Below are positions 33,801 to 43,559 of a stretch of 64,000 nt of DNA, one piece after another; the stretch's first letter is position 1; each line of letters starts with the position of its first letter. The notes under the pieces were generated by a model that worked only from the letters and a program-made list of their open reading frames with translations, did not search any database and was not told the origin of the DNA. Source of the DNA: Ruminococcus flavefaciens (lineage in GTDB: Bacteria; Bacillota; Clostridia; Oscillospirales; Ruminococcaceae); contig NZ_FPIP01000004.1 of NCBI RefSeq assembly GCF_900119075.1, forward strand, positions 245,299 to 309,298, written 5' to 3'. The translations under genes and the position numbers were made by a program.

Positions 33801-36047
33801 TCAGCCATAAATAAGCTTTCTTCTCATTAGGCAAAGATCGAATACATCAAGTCTGTTATCTTCACACAGATCAGCCGCTTTCCAGTCAGTTAGTTTTGTA
33901 TCCGGTACAGCGAGCAGCCACTTCTGGAGCAGCACCACATCGGCAATGTCAAAATTCCCGTCTGCATTCACATCGCCCATGCGTCTCTCGGACGATTCGC
34001 TGCTTTCCGTAAAGCACCATGACTGCATAGAAACGCCCTGATCGGAATAGACGAAATAGAGGTCATGCGTACCACCGATATTGCTGATCGGATCGCTGTA
34101 AACGGTTGTAAAACTGCTTGGAGAATCAAAGGCGATACTCGTCAGCAGGACGCCTGTTGGCGCATCAAGATGCACATCAATGCTGCCTTTTCCTTTCACA
34201 GATGCTGCAAATGATATCGGCTTTTCTACCAGCGGAGCATTGTTCGTATTTGCGGCATTTTCGGCTGCAAACAGCTCGATCGCATCGTCTGCCTTGACAT
34301 ACTTTAATACGGCATAATCATCTGTATAGACCGCATCGCCGTCCGAAAATCCGTTCCAGATATTCCGCAGACCATCTGCCCATTCACGGGTATTTGTCAG
34401 CTCAGCGGCAACAGCAATATTGTACTTTCCGTTGAGTGTGATGGAATCAACCTCCATTGTCACAGGGGTATCATTTGCCGCTGTGAAGCAGCCGACGATC
34501 TGAAAGCCCTTTGCGCTGTTCATATCGACCGTGACCTTGTATTTTCCCTTGCCTGTGACTTCAACAGAGCTTTGATTTTTGACACCGTTCTGTGCTGATG
34601 CGTACATCGTGATCGTTGTGGGGGCATCCAGACTTGTGACAGTCAGATCATACTGAATGGTATCAATATTTGTCTTCACCAGTTCGGCAGCAGTAGGCTG
34701 TGATGCATCTTCGGATTCGGTAAACTGCACACCCCGGACTGCCGTCCATGATCCGGCCTGCTTTGCGCTGACAATCGGTGCATACGGATCGGTCATATCA
34801 TAGTCGATCTGCGCAGTACCTACCAGCTCAGCGGAAGAATGCTCCTCATACGGGCTGAACACGCCGTTCTGTGACGCGCCCTTTTTCGTACCGCCTTTAT
34901 CCTCAATCTTTACATTTTTCTCGTCTACTACGATCTCATCGACACCCATACTACGGTAACCGCCGGTAATGCCCATACCGTGCTTGAGCATCAGCGTGTG
35001 GTAGAACATATACCATTTGCCCTTGAACTTGTGCATATGCGTATGGTTGTTGGAGTAATCGAAGCCGACTTCGCCGGGCTGACGGAAGCATTCGCCCATC
35101 ATCTTCCAGCTTGTCGGATCAAGCGGCGTTTTTGTCGTCATATAAACCATGCCGCAGCCGCCCGGTGCAGGACAGTCGAAATCCCACTGTTCACTGTGAT
35201 CGTTCCAGTCGCTGCAATAGGTATACACGTAAGTTCCGTTAATATAGTTCAGTTCACTTGCCTCAAAAGAATATGGTGCAGGTATCTGCTTGAACTCGCT
35301 GTCAAATGAGATCATATCCTCTCCCAGCCGAACGATGCGCACAGAACCCGGCATATAGTCTGTACCACCCGATGCTTTGCCTGCACCAAAGGAAAGCCAG
35401 CCGACACCGTTGTCATCAATGACGGCACCGGGATCAAAGGGATTGGGACAGTCGCTCAGACCGGGTGTATCACCGGTCACAAGGCAATGTCCCAGCGGGT
35501 CTGTCCAGCCGGTCACAGGATCGGTGGATGAGATGACGCCTGTGCCGACTCCGCTGTTTGAGAAATACAGATAGAAATGCGTTTTTCCGTCCGCCTCTTT
35601 ACGAGATACAATAGACGGCGCCCACGATGCCGTGATCCACGGTGCGATCTCTCCGACATTTATCTCGCCGTGATAGGTCCAGTTGACCATATCTGCTGTG
35701 GAGAACACAAGCAGAGACTTTATCTTTTCATAAGTATTGTCCACATCGGGACCGGCGGCTTCAAACTGCTGATGGTCGTTCGTACCGTAGACATAGAGCC
35801 TGCCGTTGTATTCAACTGCTGTCGGATCGGCGCAGAAGAAATCGGGGGAAATGGGATTGTTGAAGCGGGTGTCTTTATAATTCCCGGAACTGATCTGATC
35901 GGCAGGGATCGTGATACCGGTCTCCAGCGTTTTGACCGCATTTGTCATGCTGATGCTTTCAGCAGATGCGGAGAGCGGTAAGGATGAAAGAAATACTGTG
36001 GCTGACATGATCAGTGTCGCAGCCTTTGATGAAATAGATTTTCTCAT
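33801..36047 (-). CDS. Secreted GH43 enzyme with C-terminal dockerin
   Basis: 748 aa. Signal peptide (AATLIMSATVFLSSLPLSASA). GH43 five-bladed propeller at about 45-390: PDFFCADPTAVEYNGRLYVY with the catalytic base Asp, ITASWAPSIV, a middle Asp in DCPNPFDPGAVIDDNGVGW and the proposed acid Glu in SFEASELNYINGTYVY. Two beta-rich modules follow (about 395-685), the second with features of CBM6-like domains. Dockerin at about 690-748 with both repeats: GDVNADGNFDIADVVLLQKW and DLCEDNRLDVFDLCLMRRK. Probably an arabinofuranosidase or beta-xylosidase acting on xylan side chains; subfamily undecided. GAGGAG precedes the ATG. Confidence 0.9.
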   Translation of the reverse strand: MRKSISSKAATLIMSATVFLSSLPLSASAESISMTNAVKTLETGITIPADQISSGNYKDTRFNNPISPDFFCADPTAVEYNGRLYVYGTNDHQQFEAAGPDVDNTYEKIKSLLVFSTADMVNWTYHGEINVGEIAPWITASWAPSIVSRKEADGKTHFYLYFSNSGVGTGVISSTDPVTGWTDPLGHCLVTGDTPGLSDCPNPFDPGAVIDDNGVGWLSFGAGKASGGTDYMPGSVRIVRLGEDMISFDSEFKQIPAPYSFEASELNYINGTYVYTYCSDWNDHSEQWDFDCPAPGGCGMVYMTTKTPLDPTSWKMMGECFRQPGEVGFDYSNNHTHMHKFKGKWYMFYHTLMLKHGMGITGGYRSMGVDEIVVDEKNVKIEDKGGTKKGASQNGVFSPYEEHSSAELVGTAQIDYDMTDPYAPIVSAKQAGSWTAVRGVQFTESEDASQPTAAELVKTNIDTIQYDLTVTSLDAPTTITMYASAQNGVKNQSSVEVTGKGKYKVTVDMNSAKGFQIVGCFTAANDTPVTMEVDSITLNGKYNIAVAAELTNTREWADGLRNIWNGFSDGDAVYTDDYAVLKYVKADDAIELFAAENAANTNNAPLVEKPISFAASVKGKGSIDVHLDAPTGVLLTSIAFDSPSSFTTVYSDPISNIGGTHDLYFVYSDQGVSMQSWCFTESSESSERRMGDVNADGNFDIADVVLLQKWLLAVPDTKLTDWKAADLCEDNRLDVFDLCLMRRKLIYG

Positions 36048-36341
36048 AGCTTGATCTCCTCATCAAGGTATTGTGAGAAATCCGCAAGTAATATGCGGTG
36101 ATTCTCAGATTTGTCCTTTTGAGTTAAGAATTGCCTTGTATGTTATGGTTTGTTACAACGTTTCGATGCTTGTTAATTCCTCAGATCGTGCTATATTCAT
36201 TCTTAAATCTATTTTAGCATAATATATGGAGAAATGCAAGGGCTTATCGCCCGTACCAACCGTTGTTTTGCCGCAAGGTCAAAGAGTTTGTTTTTCATAA
36301 TTATACCGTCCTTTATAAGTTTTGAATCAAAGTTACAATGT

Positions 36342-36395
36342 TCTTTTAGATATTCCGGTTCAAGTCCGGTGTGACGATCAGCATTGAAAAGTGAA
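36342..36395 (+). pseudogene. Large serine recombinase C-terminal footprint (copy 3)
   Basis: FF-stop-IFRFKSGVTISIEK and stop, in the same frame as the fragment at 42041-42226, with one in-frame TAG. The rest of the 36048-36455 gap is AT-rich with no coding sequence. Confidence 0.75.
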
Positions 36396-36399
36396 TATG

Positions 36400-36452
36400 A
36401 TCCCCCTCATCAGGCAGGAAGTAATGCTCCTGCTTGGTGAGGGGGATTTTTT
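36400..36452. terminator. Strong terminator
   Basis: ATCCCCCTCA ... TGAGGGGGAT with an inner AGCAGGAG-like arm pair and TTTTTTT on the plus strand. It can end the beta-lactamase-like gene (minus) or the recombinase relic (plus). Confidence 0.8.
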
Positions 36453-36455
36453 TGT

Positions 36456-37922
36456 TTATTCCTTCGTTTGGTGCTTCTGTCGGGAATAGCGAGTGATACT
36501 TGTTACGATCATAAGAATCAGATCAAGATCAATTATTGTGAGTGCAATTAATGCGGAATAGGAAAGCCACACTGCAACAAACAGATAATTGTATCCGATC
36601 AGATACGGAGCGGCGAAACATAATACAAGTAATGCCGACAGAATGATCAGCCTGAGACACAGCCTGATTTTTTCTTTTTTCATATTCACGGCTTTTTTCG
36701 CAAGTCGCTTTTTCTGTGTCAGCAGTAAGACTACGAGCAACACAAGCAACAGCAGGAACACAACGGCGATCGGGGCTGCGATTGAATCCGACGAAGGTGA
36801 GGCGCTCATATGTTCGAATTTGCCTTCCGTCATAAGCTTATATGCGCTTCGTGCAGCATTGACCGGGCTGTCTGATGAGATATTCGTTGCCGCAAATGTC
36901 CCGATGTTTCGTTCACGATCAATGTAAAGCATCGTAGAAAAGTTCGGGTTCCCGCCGGAGTGCTCCATATAGCTGCCATCTTTCTCCTGCATCCATCCGT
37001 TCAGATAATAACAGTCAGCACCTTCCTCCGCGTTGATGTACTGTGATGCAGCCTCTGCACGGTGAGATTTTTCAATTGCCTTTTCAAGCTTTTCGGGGAG
37101 TTCCAGTTGTCCGAGCTGCGCCTTGATCCACAAAGACATATCTGCTGTCGTCGTAATGACATAGCCGTCACCCTGACATCCTTTAAAACGCGGTGCATCA
37201 TACTCGATCGTCTGCCAGAAGCAGCGCTGATAGCCTTGTGCTGTCGGAATATCATATCCGGTTTCCGTCATTCCAATGGGAGCAAATATCTCCTCCGCTA
37301 CATAATCCTCAAAACGCTCTCCGGAGGCAACTTCGACAAGGTATGCCAGAATATCATAATTCAGGTTACAGTATTCAAATTCCGTACCGGGTTCAAATCC
37401 CAGATCAATGCCCTCAGCTATACGTGCGGTGTCTTCTTTCAGCCTCTCGTCTGTTCCAATCTTGACCTGCTTATATGTTTGAGATTCAGGAATACCCGAT
37501 GTATGATTGAGGAGCTGCCAGATTTTCAGATCATAGCTTTCTCCCTGCCATTTCACATCAAACCACGAAAGATAGTCCGATACGGAATCATTGATTGACA
37601 GTTTTCCTTCTTCCTGTAGTACCAATACGGAAAGAGCAGTAAATGCTTTTGATACAGACGCAAGTTCATAATGCGTGTGTTCCGTTGCAGGAATCTGCTG
37701 TGCAATATTGTCATAGCCCCAGTTTTTGTAGGAAGCATTCTCACCGTCAACAGCCACAAGCGACAAACCGGGCGTATGCGTTTCATCCACATACTCAGTG
37801 ATGTAATTATTCAGTTCCGCGTCATCCAGAACAGAATCTGCCGCAGAGGCAGGCAGGAACGGTATGATTGTGAGCAGCGTCCCAATAGATAAAAATACTG
37901 CGGCGATCTTTTTGATGTTCAT
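36456..37922 (-). CDS. Membrane-anchored beta-lactamase-family serine hydrolase
   Basis: 488 aa. Signal sequence (IAAVFLSIGTLLTIIPFLPASA). Class C beta-lactamase/esterase motifs: SxxK in YELASVSKAFTALSV, YxN in FEYCNLNYDILAYL and a late HSGGNPNFSTMLY in the KTG position. About 60 residues of linker, then three hydrophobic helices (about 380-475, e.g. APIAVVFLLLLVLLVVLLL) at the C-terminus. Such proteins act as peptidases or esterases on cell-wall precursors or xenobiotics rather than true lactamases. AAGGAG lies unusually far (~14 bases) from the ATG. Confidence 0.88.
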   Translation of the reverse strand: MNIKKIAAVFLSIGTLLTIIPFLPASAADSVLDDAELNNYITEYVDETHTPGLSLVAVDGENASYKNWGYDNIAQQIPATEHTHYELASVSKAFTALSVLVLQEEGKLSINDSVSDYLSWFDVKWQGESYDLKIWQLLNHTSGIPESQTYKQVKIGTDERLKEDTARIAEGIDLGFEPGTEFEYCNLNYDILAYLVEVASGERFEDYVAEEIFAPIGMTETGYDIPTAQGYQRCFWQTIEYDAPRFKGCQGDGYVITTTADMSLWIKAQLGQLELPEKLEKAIEKSHRAEAASQYINAEEGADCYYLNGWMQEKDGSYMEHSGGNPNFSTMLYIDRERNIGTFAATNISSDSPVNAARSAYKLMTEGKFEHMSASPSSDSIAAPIAVVFLLLLVLLVVLLLTQKKRLAKKAVNMKKEKIRLCLRLIILSALLVLCFAAPYLIGYNYLFVAVWLSYSALIALTIIDLDLILMIVTSITRYSRQKHQTKE

Positions 37923-38104
37923 TATAGTTTGTGTCAGCTCCTTTTTCTTTTCTTTCGGAAGATTGATTTTGCTTTATTCGTTTTGATTTGACAACCTTTC
38001 CGCACACTGGGCGCTATTTTGCATCTGACAGCCTTCCTTAGTTCTATAATCCTTTATATTATAGCATACTTTCTGCGGTATATCAAGAATTTTGATGGAG
38101 AAAA

Positions 38105-38165
38105 AGCAGGGAGGCTTAAATGAGTAACCCCGTATCACTAAGCTTTGGTTCAGTGGTGGGGGGAT
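38105..38165 (+). repeat. Recombinase-element terminal hairpin without coding remnant
   Basis: CCCCGTATCACTAAGC ... CAGTGGTGGGGGG is a diverged copy of the hairpin behind the recombinase fragment at 42226 (CCCCGCATCACTG / CAGTGGTGCGGGG). The rest of 37923-38251 holds only AT-rich sequence and the start regions of the divergent genes. Confidence 0.5.
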
Positions 38166-38251
38166 TTTATATTCTTCATCGACTTAGAAGCTTTTTGTCA
38201 GCTTGACACTGACTTGAAAAATCTGCTATAATTAAAGAAAAGGAAAGGACA

Positions 38252-40678
38252 ATGCCTATGGACAAGAAAAAAGCGATAGACAGTTCCAAAAAAGCAGTCA
38301 CCGTCTTTTTTAAGATAAGGCGTGGCTTTAAGATATATATTGCATTTATCACGGGTATACTCAGCGGTATCGAGATATACAAGCAGTTTTATCCCCTGAC
38401 CGAGAGCCGTGTGATAGCTGTTATCTTTGGGATATTGTTCGGGGCATTTATCACGGCGGTCATGCTGCTGATACTTGAAGTGATACGAAAATGTGTGGGT
38501 ATTGCAAAATCAAAGGGCATGAAGATGTTTGAAAAATACAAAGAAAGGGTGCGAATGAAGCTGATAAAAAGGAAAACTGAACAGACTGCACCAAACCGCA
38601 AGATAAAAGCGGTCGTTGATATGATGTTTGATGACATTCCCTATTCCGAGGAAGTCACGCAGGCGCAGGAGAAGATAGAAACTGCTCTTAATACGGAGTT
38701 TGACAAAATAAAGTCTGACCGCCATGAAGATGAAGCACTGGAAGAACTGCTCGGCAGATACGGCAAGCTCTCGCAAATGGCAGAGCTTGCAGGCTATCCT
38801 GCGGAAAGTGCGGAAAAATGGCGTGGTGAAACGCAGGCAGTAGATATTCGCCCGCTGAAAAAGGAGATGTGGAAACAACGGCTGAGGATATATCTCACCT
38901 CGGCATTTGCCGTGTTTGCGCTGTTGCAGGTGTTCTGGCTTATCTATAACATCACCGCAAAGCCTGTTGCCGTTATCGGTAATATATTTGTTATCGCCCT
39001 CGATCTGTTTATCGCATCATTCCCGTTCCGCAAATATCTTAAAACCGAGAAAGCCGCCGAGGGAAACAAGTACGACACCGATTCCTACAAATATCTCTGT
39101 ACCCGAAGCGACAAGTACGCAAAACGTCTTCTCAACGGAATTGCACTGCTGTTTGCAGTGGTGTTCGTGTTTGTGGCATCGGAGCTTAGCTTTTACTTCT
39201 TCGGTAATTCCAAATCGGCTGAATTTGCGGAAAATTTCTTCAATAACAGTATCGTTATCGAGATACCCGTATTTCTGCTGATAAAAAATATCCTCTCCCT
39301 CAGAATGATAAGGCGGAGGATAAATATTCCCGATAAGGGCAAGTACAAAAAGCACATCATCGGCATAACGGCGTTTTCGGCAGTCTACTGGCTTGGCGTG
39401 ACGACATTCACGGTCATAAAGAGCAAGGACATCGCATACCCCGGAAATGTCTTTATGATAGCAGGGATATTTTTCGGACTGCTTGTGATCGCTTATGACT
39501 TCACATTAAGACGCAATGTCACATTCAGAAACATCGTCATCAACAAGCCGAGAATAGCTGTTTATACGGCTGTTGCAGTTGCGGTATCGGGATTTATGAT
39601 CTTGCAGCAGGACACCTGGTACACGCAAAGCTACATCAATTCCGTTCCCGTTGTCGAGCATAACACTCACAAGGTAGAGTACAATGACGAAACTGGTGTT
39701 TACACCATTACCAAAACCACCGATGATTTCAAGATACTCCACCTGACCGACATTCACATCGGCGGAAGTCTCTATTCCTATCGCAAGGATATAAAGGCGC
39801 TGAAGGCTTGCTATGCGGAGATAGAGCATACTCACCCCGATCTCGTTGTGGTGACGGGTGATCTGAGTTTTCCGCTGGGGATAATGTCAATGTCGCTGAA
39901 CAACACCGCACCTGTGGGACAGTTTGCGGCATTTATGAGGAACACGGGAATTCCGTGGGCATTCACCTACGGCAACCACGATACCGAGTCGCTTGCATCT
40001 GCCAACACGCAGGAACTCAGCGAGGTCTACAAGTCGCTTTCTTTCAAGACCTCGGGCAATCTGCTTTACCCCTACACCCAGCCCGATGTTTTGGGCAGGA
40101 ACAATCAGCTGATCGAGATAAGAAATGCTGACGGCTCGCTGAACACGGGGCTTTTCATGATTGACTCGAACGCATACACGGGCGAGGGTATAAACGTTTA
40201 TGACTATATCCATGACGATCAGGTTGACTGGTACGCTGACGAGGTTAAAAGAATGAACGCCGAGGCAGGTCACACGGTAAACTCAATGGCGTTCTTCCAT
40301 ATCCCATTGCAGGAGTACAGGACTGCGACGGAGCTTTACAACGAGGGCAGCGACGAGGTCAAATACTTCTACGGTGAGAACCCTGGCGATCACGGCGGTA
40401 TCACCAATGATCTTGTGTGCTGTTCCGACTACCCCAGCAAGATGTTCGACACAGCCCTTGAACTTGGCAGCACGACGGGATTCTTCTGCGGACACGACCA
40501 CTACAACAATGCCTCTATTGAGTATAAAGGCATACGCCTGACCTACGGCATGAGCATTGATTATCTCGCAATGCCCGGTATAGAAAAGGAAACAAAACAG
40601 CGTGGTGCGGAGCTTATAACCATACACGCTGACAGCTCCTGGAAGTCAGAACAGATACTGCTTGATTCTATAACATAA
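38252..40678 (+). CDS. Membrane-bound metallophosphoesterase
   Basis: 808 aa (a second ATG at 38258 is better spaced from GAAAGGA). The N-terminal half has two helices near 25-85, a charged cytoplasmic part (about 90-205) and roughly six more helices (about 210-455). Residues about 490-800 are a calcineurin-like phosphoesterase: ILHLTDIHIGG (Asp, His), VVVTGDLSFP (Asp), FTYGNHDTES (Asn-His), MAFFHIPLQEY (His) and GFFCGHDHYNNAS (His, His). All metal ligands are present. It acts outside the membrane if the topology is as counted. Substrate unknown. Confidence 0.87.
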   Translation: MPMDKKKAIDSSKKAVTVFFKIRRGFKIYIAFITGILSGIEIYKQFYPLTESRVIAVIFGILFGAFITAVMLLILEVIRKCVGIAKSKGMKMFEKYKERVRMKLIKRKTEQTAPNRKIKAVVDMMFDDIPYSEEVTQAQEKIETALNTEFDKIKSDRHEDEALEELLGRYGKLSQMAELAGYPAESAEKWRGETQAVDIRPLKKEMWKQRLRIYLTSAFAVFALLQVFWLIYNITAKPVAVIGNIFVIALDLFIASFPFRKYLKTEKAAEGNKYDTDSYKYLCTRSDKYAKRLLNGIALLFAVVFVFVASELSFYFFGNSKSAEFAENFFNNSIVIEIPVFLLIKNILSLRMIRRRINIPDKGKYKKHIIGITAFSAVYWLGVTTFTVIKSKDIAYPGNVFMIAGIFFGLLVIAYDFTLRRNVTFRNIVINKPRIAVYTAVAVAVSGFMILQQDTWYTQSYINSVPVVEHNTHKVEYNDETGVYTITKTTDDFKILHLTDIHIGGSLYSYRKDIKALKACYAEIEHTHPDLVVVTGDLSFPLGIMSMSLNNTAPVGQFAAFMRNTGIPWAFTYGNHDTESLASANTQELSEVYKSLSFKTSGNLLYPYTQPDVLGRNNQLIEIRNADGSLNTGLFMIDSNAYTGEGINVYDYIHDDQVDWYADEVKRMNAEAGHTVNSMAFFHIPLQEYRTATELYNEGSDEVKYFYGENPGDHGGITNDLVCCSDYPSKMFDTALELGSTTGFFCGHDHYNNASIEYKGIRLTYGMSIDYLAMPGIEKETKQRGAELITIHADSSWKSEQILLDSIT

Positions 40679-40721
40679 CAAAAAGCAGATGCTTTCACGG
40701 TAGAAAGCATGCGGAATAAAA

Positions 40722-40758
40722 ACACGGATAACCGTCTGATGAGGACGGTTATCCGTGT
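40722..40758. terminator. Perfect 15-bp hairpin between convergent genes
   Basis: ACACGGATAACCGTC (40722-40736) pairs with GACGGTTATCCGTGT (40744-40758) around TGATGAG. A-rich sequence precedes it, so it would terminate the minus-strand dehydrogenase best. Confidence 0.75.
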
Positions 40759-40766
40759 ACGAGATA

Positions 40767-41942
40767 TTATAAAGACATCTTGAAGATCTCTTCAACATCG
40801 GCAGGGGTGAGAGTTGTAAATCCGACCAGCTTGCCCTTTGCGCCGCAGGCTTTCTTTGCCATGAGTGCGAAATACTTATCGTCAATGCCGAGGTCGCTCA
40901 GACGGCTCTGAAGTCCGAGTGTCTCAAAGTAGAATTTCTCCAAAGCTGCGATAGCTGCCTTTGCACCCTCCATATCGGAAAGCGACGCATCTACACCGAG
41001 AACATTCACACCGAAACGCTTGATCTTCGGTGCTGTTTTATCACTGAGGATATATGTCAGCCATCTCGGAATGATGATAGCAAGTCCGTGACCGTGGGTG
41101 ATGTTGTAAAAAGCGGAAAGCTCATGCTCGATCATGTGAGCGATAGCGTCCTGAGAGACACCGCTGAAAAGGAACCCGTTGAGCGCCCAGCTTGATGCCC
41201 ACATCAGATTGGAACGTGCTTCATAATCATCGGGCTTTTGGAGAGCGACAGGAGCGTACTTGACTACGGTTTTCAGCACCTCCTCCTGCATACGGGTGAG
41301 CATATCCATTTCTTCCTGATCGGTGAAATATGCCACATCAAAAACGTGCGCCATAATATCCGCACTTCCGCTTGCGGTCTGGTATGCGTTTACGCTGAAT
41401 GTGTTTGTAGGATCGAGGAAGGAAACATTTGGTCTTAATGTCGGTCCGAAAATGGGCTGTTTTTCGTTCAGTTCGACATTGCTGATAACACCGCCGATGT
41501 CCATTTCGGAGCCTGTAGCGGAAAGGGTAAGAACCGCTATGATAGGCAGATTGTCGGGAACGAAAGCCTTTCCTGTGATGATGTCCCAGCAATCGTTACC
41601 CTCATACTTTGCAGTGGCAGCCATAGCTTTTGTTGCATCGATCGTCGAGCCGCCGCCTACTGCGAGAAGAACATCAATGCCTTCCTTTTTGCAGAGTGCA
41701 GCACCCTTGTTGACAGTGGTGTGATGCGGATTCGGCTCAACACCGCCAAGCTCAAACACCGTCATATCAGCCTTTTTCAGCTCTGCGATCACCTTATCGT
41801 ACAAGCCGATCTTCTTGATAGAACCGCCGCCGTAAACGAGCAGGACTTTCTTGCCGAACTTTGCGATCTCCTAGCTCAGATGATGAAGCTGATCCTTGCC
41901 AAAATATACCTTTGTTGTGTTGCTGAAAACAAAATCTTTCAT
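40767..41942 (-). pseudogene. Iron-containing alcohol dehydrogenase with TAG at codon 24
   Basis: Class III alcohol dehydrogenase (butanol-dehydrogenase/YqhD type). From ATG 41942 the protein begins MKDFVFSNTTKVYFGKD; codon 24 (41871-41873) is TAG, where GAG would give HLSEEIAKFGKKVLL. The frame then continues undisturbed: GGGSTIDATKAMA (NAD site), metal ligands in GSADIMAHVFD, SQDAIAHMIEHELSAFYNITHGHG and others. A single G-to-T change explains the stop. Downstream internal starts would remove the first beta-strand of the Rossmann fold. Promoter at 42014-42042. Confidence 0.9.
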
Positions 41943-42013
41943 AACCGGCCTCCCGATAATAGTGATTTTTTACGTCTAAGAAAGAGTCCTGATTTGGGCT
42001 ATTCCTACTTCTT

Positions 42014-42042
42014 ATTATACCAAACAGCCCCGAAAGAGTCAA
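42014..42042 (-). promoter_or_regulatory. Promoter of the alcohol dehydrogenase
   Basis: Minus strand TTGACT (42037-42042), 17 bases, TATAAT (42014-42019). The -35 abuts the first recognisable codon of the recombinase fragment on the other strand. Confidence 0.8.
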
Positions 42043-42226
42043 TCTACTGGGCTATGTACGAAAGAAGCGAATCCGGGAACTGGCTATTTTCATCAATTCT
42101 CAGCCGCGTACCATCACGGAGTTTGATGAGGCGCTGGTGAAGAAGCTGCTGGAAAGCGTCAAGGTCTGCGAGTTCTTTCTGGAATTCCGGTTCAAATCAG
42201 GCGTGACGATCAGCATTGAAAAGTAA
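42041..42226 (+). pseudogene. Large serine recombinase, C-terminal 60 codons (copy 4, longest)
   Basis: Frame LGYVRKKRIRELAIFINSQ, PRTITEFDEALVKKLLESVK, VCEFFLEFRFKSGVTISIEK, stop. This is the normal ending of resolvase-family recombinases of conjugative elements (ITEFDEALV-...-FKSGV-). The 5' ~90% of the gene is absent. Fragments of the same ending occur at 22768, 33062 and 36342. Confidence 0.85.
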
Positions 42227-42241
42227 ACAGAGATAAGAAAT

Positions 42242-42280
42242 CCCCGCATCACTGGTGATTCAGTGGTGCGGGGCTGTTTT
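42242..42280 (+). terminator. Terminator of the recombinase relic
   Basis: CCCCGCATCACTG (42242-42254) and CAGTGGTGCGGGG (42261-42273), then CTGTTTTTATT. Related hairpins at 38105-38165 and 61597-61630. Between here and 42384 is AT-rich sequence with no gene. Confidence 0.8.
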
Positions 42281-42383
42281 TATTCTTCCTCGGCCATAAC
42301 GGTCATACCTTATCAAATTCTCTGAAATGTTTCATGGTATCTTCTATTCATTATAACACAATTCCTCACATTATCGTATCTAT

Positions 42384-43010
42384 TCAGACGTCCTCACGGA
42401 TAAAGTGTGTAGGCTGCCACGGTTCTTTCTCGGGAAGTCCAAACTGTGCCTTGCCGAGAGCGATCGACTTCATCAGGAAGCTCATATTCTTGGCAAGTGT
42501 TCTCATCGTCTGCAATCCTTCTGCATCAAGTGCAGCCTGTCCCTGTTCTCTTCCGTGAACGCAGTTCCAGTACTGGCTGGAAGCGACAGGCATATTGCAG
42601 ATGGTGAAATACTTGTTCAGTTCATCGAAGGTAGCGGAACATCCGCCGCGTCTTGCAACAACAACGCTTGCACCGACCTTCATTGTCTTATCGAAACCGG
42701 TGCTGTAAAACAGTCTGTCAAGGCAGGCGATCAGAGTAGCGTTGGCAGATGCGTAGTATACAGGCGAGGCGACTACAAGGCCGTCTGCTTCTTCAAATTT
42801 GGGTGCTATCTCGTTGACTACGTCATTGAACACGCACTTACCGAGTTCACTGCATTTGCCGCAGGCAATACAGCCGCGGATATCCTTGTTGCCGATATGA
42901 CAGACCTCAGCTTCCACGCCCTGTGCTTCAAAGGTTTTAACAAGTTCTTTTATAGCGATAGCGGTGTTTCCGTTTGCGTGTGGACTTCCGTTTATGATCA
43001 GTACTTTCAT
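42384..43010 (-). CDS. Flavodoxin-family NAD(P)H-dependent oxidoreductase
   Basis: 208 aa. FMN loop LIINGSPHANGNTAIAIKEL, cysteine motif IRGCIACGKCSELGKCVF (possible iron-sulfur or disulfide site as in iron-sulfur flavoproteins) and VVASPVYYASANATLIACLD. Followed by VVVARRGGCSATFDELNKYF, common to the multimeric flavodoxin WrbA-like reductases. Second of a pair: 15 bases after the gene at 43026-43559. Electron donor and acceptor unknown. Confidence 0.9.
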   Translation of the reverse strand: MKVLIINGSPHANGNTAIAIKELVKTFEAQGVEAEVCHIGNKDIRGCIACGKCSELGKCVFNDVVNEIAPKFEEADGLVVASPVYYASANATLIACLDRLFYSTGFDKTMKVGASVVVARRGGCSATFDELNKYFTICNMPVASSQYWNCVHGREQGQAALDAEGLQTMRTLAKNMSFLMKSIALGKAQFGLPEKEPWQPTHFIREDV

Positions 43011-43025
43011 TGTATACCTCCTCCT

Positions 43026-43559
43026 TTACAGTGATTTTCCAAGCTGATAAGCCTTTTCGGGATAATCAGTCTTTTTCAGCATATCAAGCGTCCAGCAGTT
43101 TACGCCGACTACAGTACCTGCGACATCCCATTCAAGGAAATTCGTCATTCCCTTGAAACTGGCAAGTGCGCCTTCCGCTGATTCTATTGTATCATCTGCC
43201 ATAGTGAGCATAAGAACAGCTTTTTTGCCGCCGTGCAGCAGAGCATCATTGGCATAAAAGCGGTCAATGACTGTTTTCAGCTGTGCGTTGATATCATAGT
43301 AATAGATAGGGGAGATGAGCACGATTGCGTCTGATTCGAGCAAATGTGGATTCAGCTCGGTCATATCGTCCTTGAACACGCATACCTTGGCATCGCCGTG
43401 ACATTTCTCACAAGCAATGCAGGGATGAACATCCTTGAATGCTGCGTCAAAGCGAAAGATCTTGTGACCTGCTTCTTCAGCACCCTTTATGAACTGTTCA
43501 GTCAGATATGCTGTGGTTCCGTTCTTGTGAGCTGAGCCTGTGATGATTGTGATTTTCAT
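43026..43559 (-). CDS. Flavodoxin-family NAD(P)H-dependent oxidoreductase
   Basis: 177 aa paralogue of the next gene: TIITGSAHKNGTTAYLTEQF, HPCIACEKCHGDAKVCVFKD and IVLISPIYYYDINAQLKTVI. Good GGAGG site. First gene of the two-gene operon; the upstream 685 bases contain no intact gene. Confidence 0.9.
   Translation of the reverse strand: MKITIITGSAHKNGTTAYLTEQFIKGAEEAGHKIFRFDAAFKDVHPCIACEKCHGDAKVCVFKDDMTELNPHLLESDAIVLISPIYYYDINAQLKTVIDRFYANDALLHGGKKAVLMLTMADDTIESAEGALASFKGMTNFLEWDVAGTVVGVNCWTLDMLKKTDYPEKAYQLGKSL

Noticed and set aside
36456..37922. Antibiotic-resistance beta-lactamase
   Set aside because: SxxK and YxN are present, but the YSN and KTG boxes of true class C enzymes are not, and three C-terminal membrane helices point to an esterase/peptidase-type family member.
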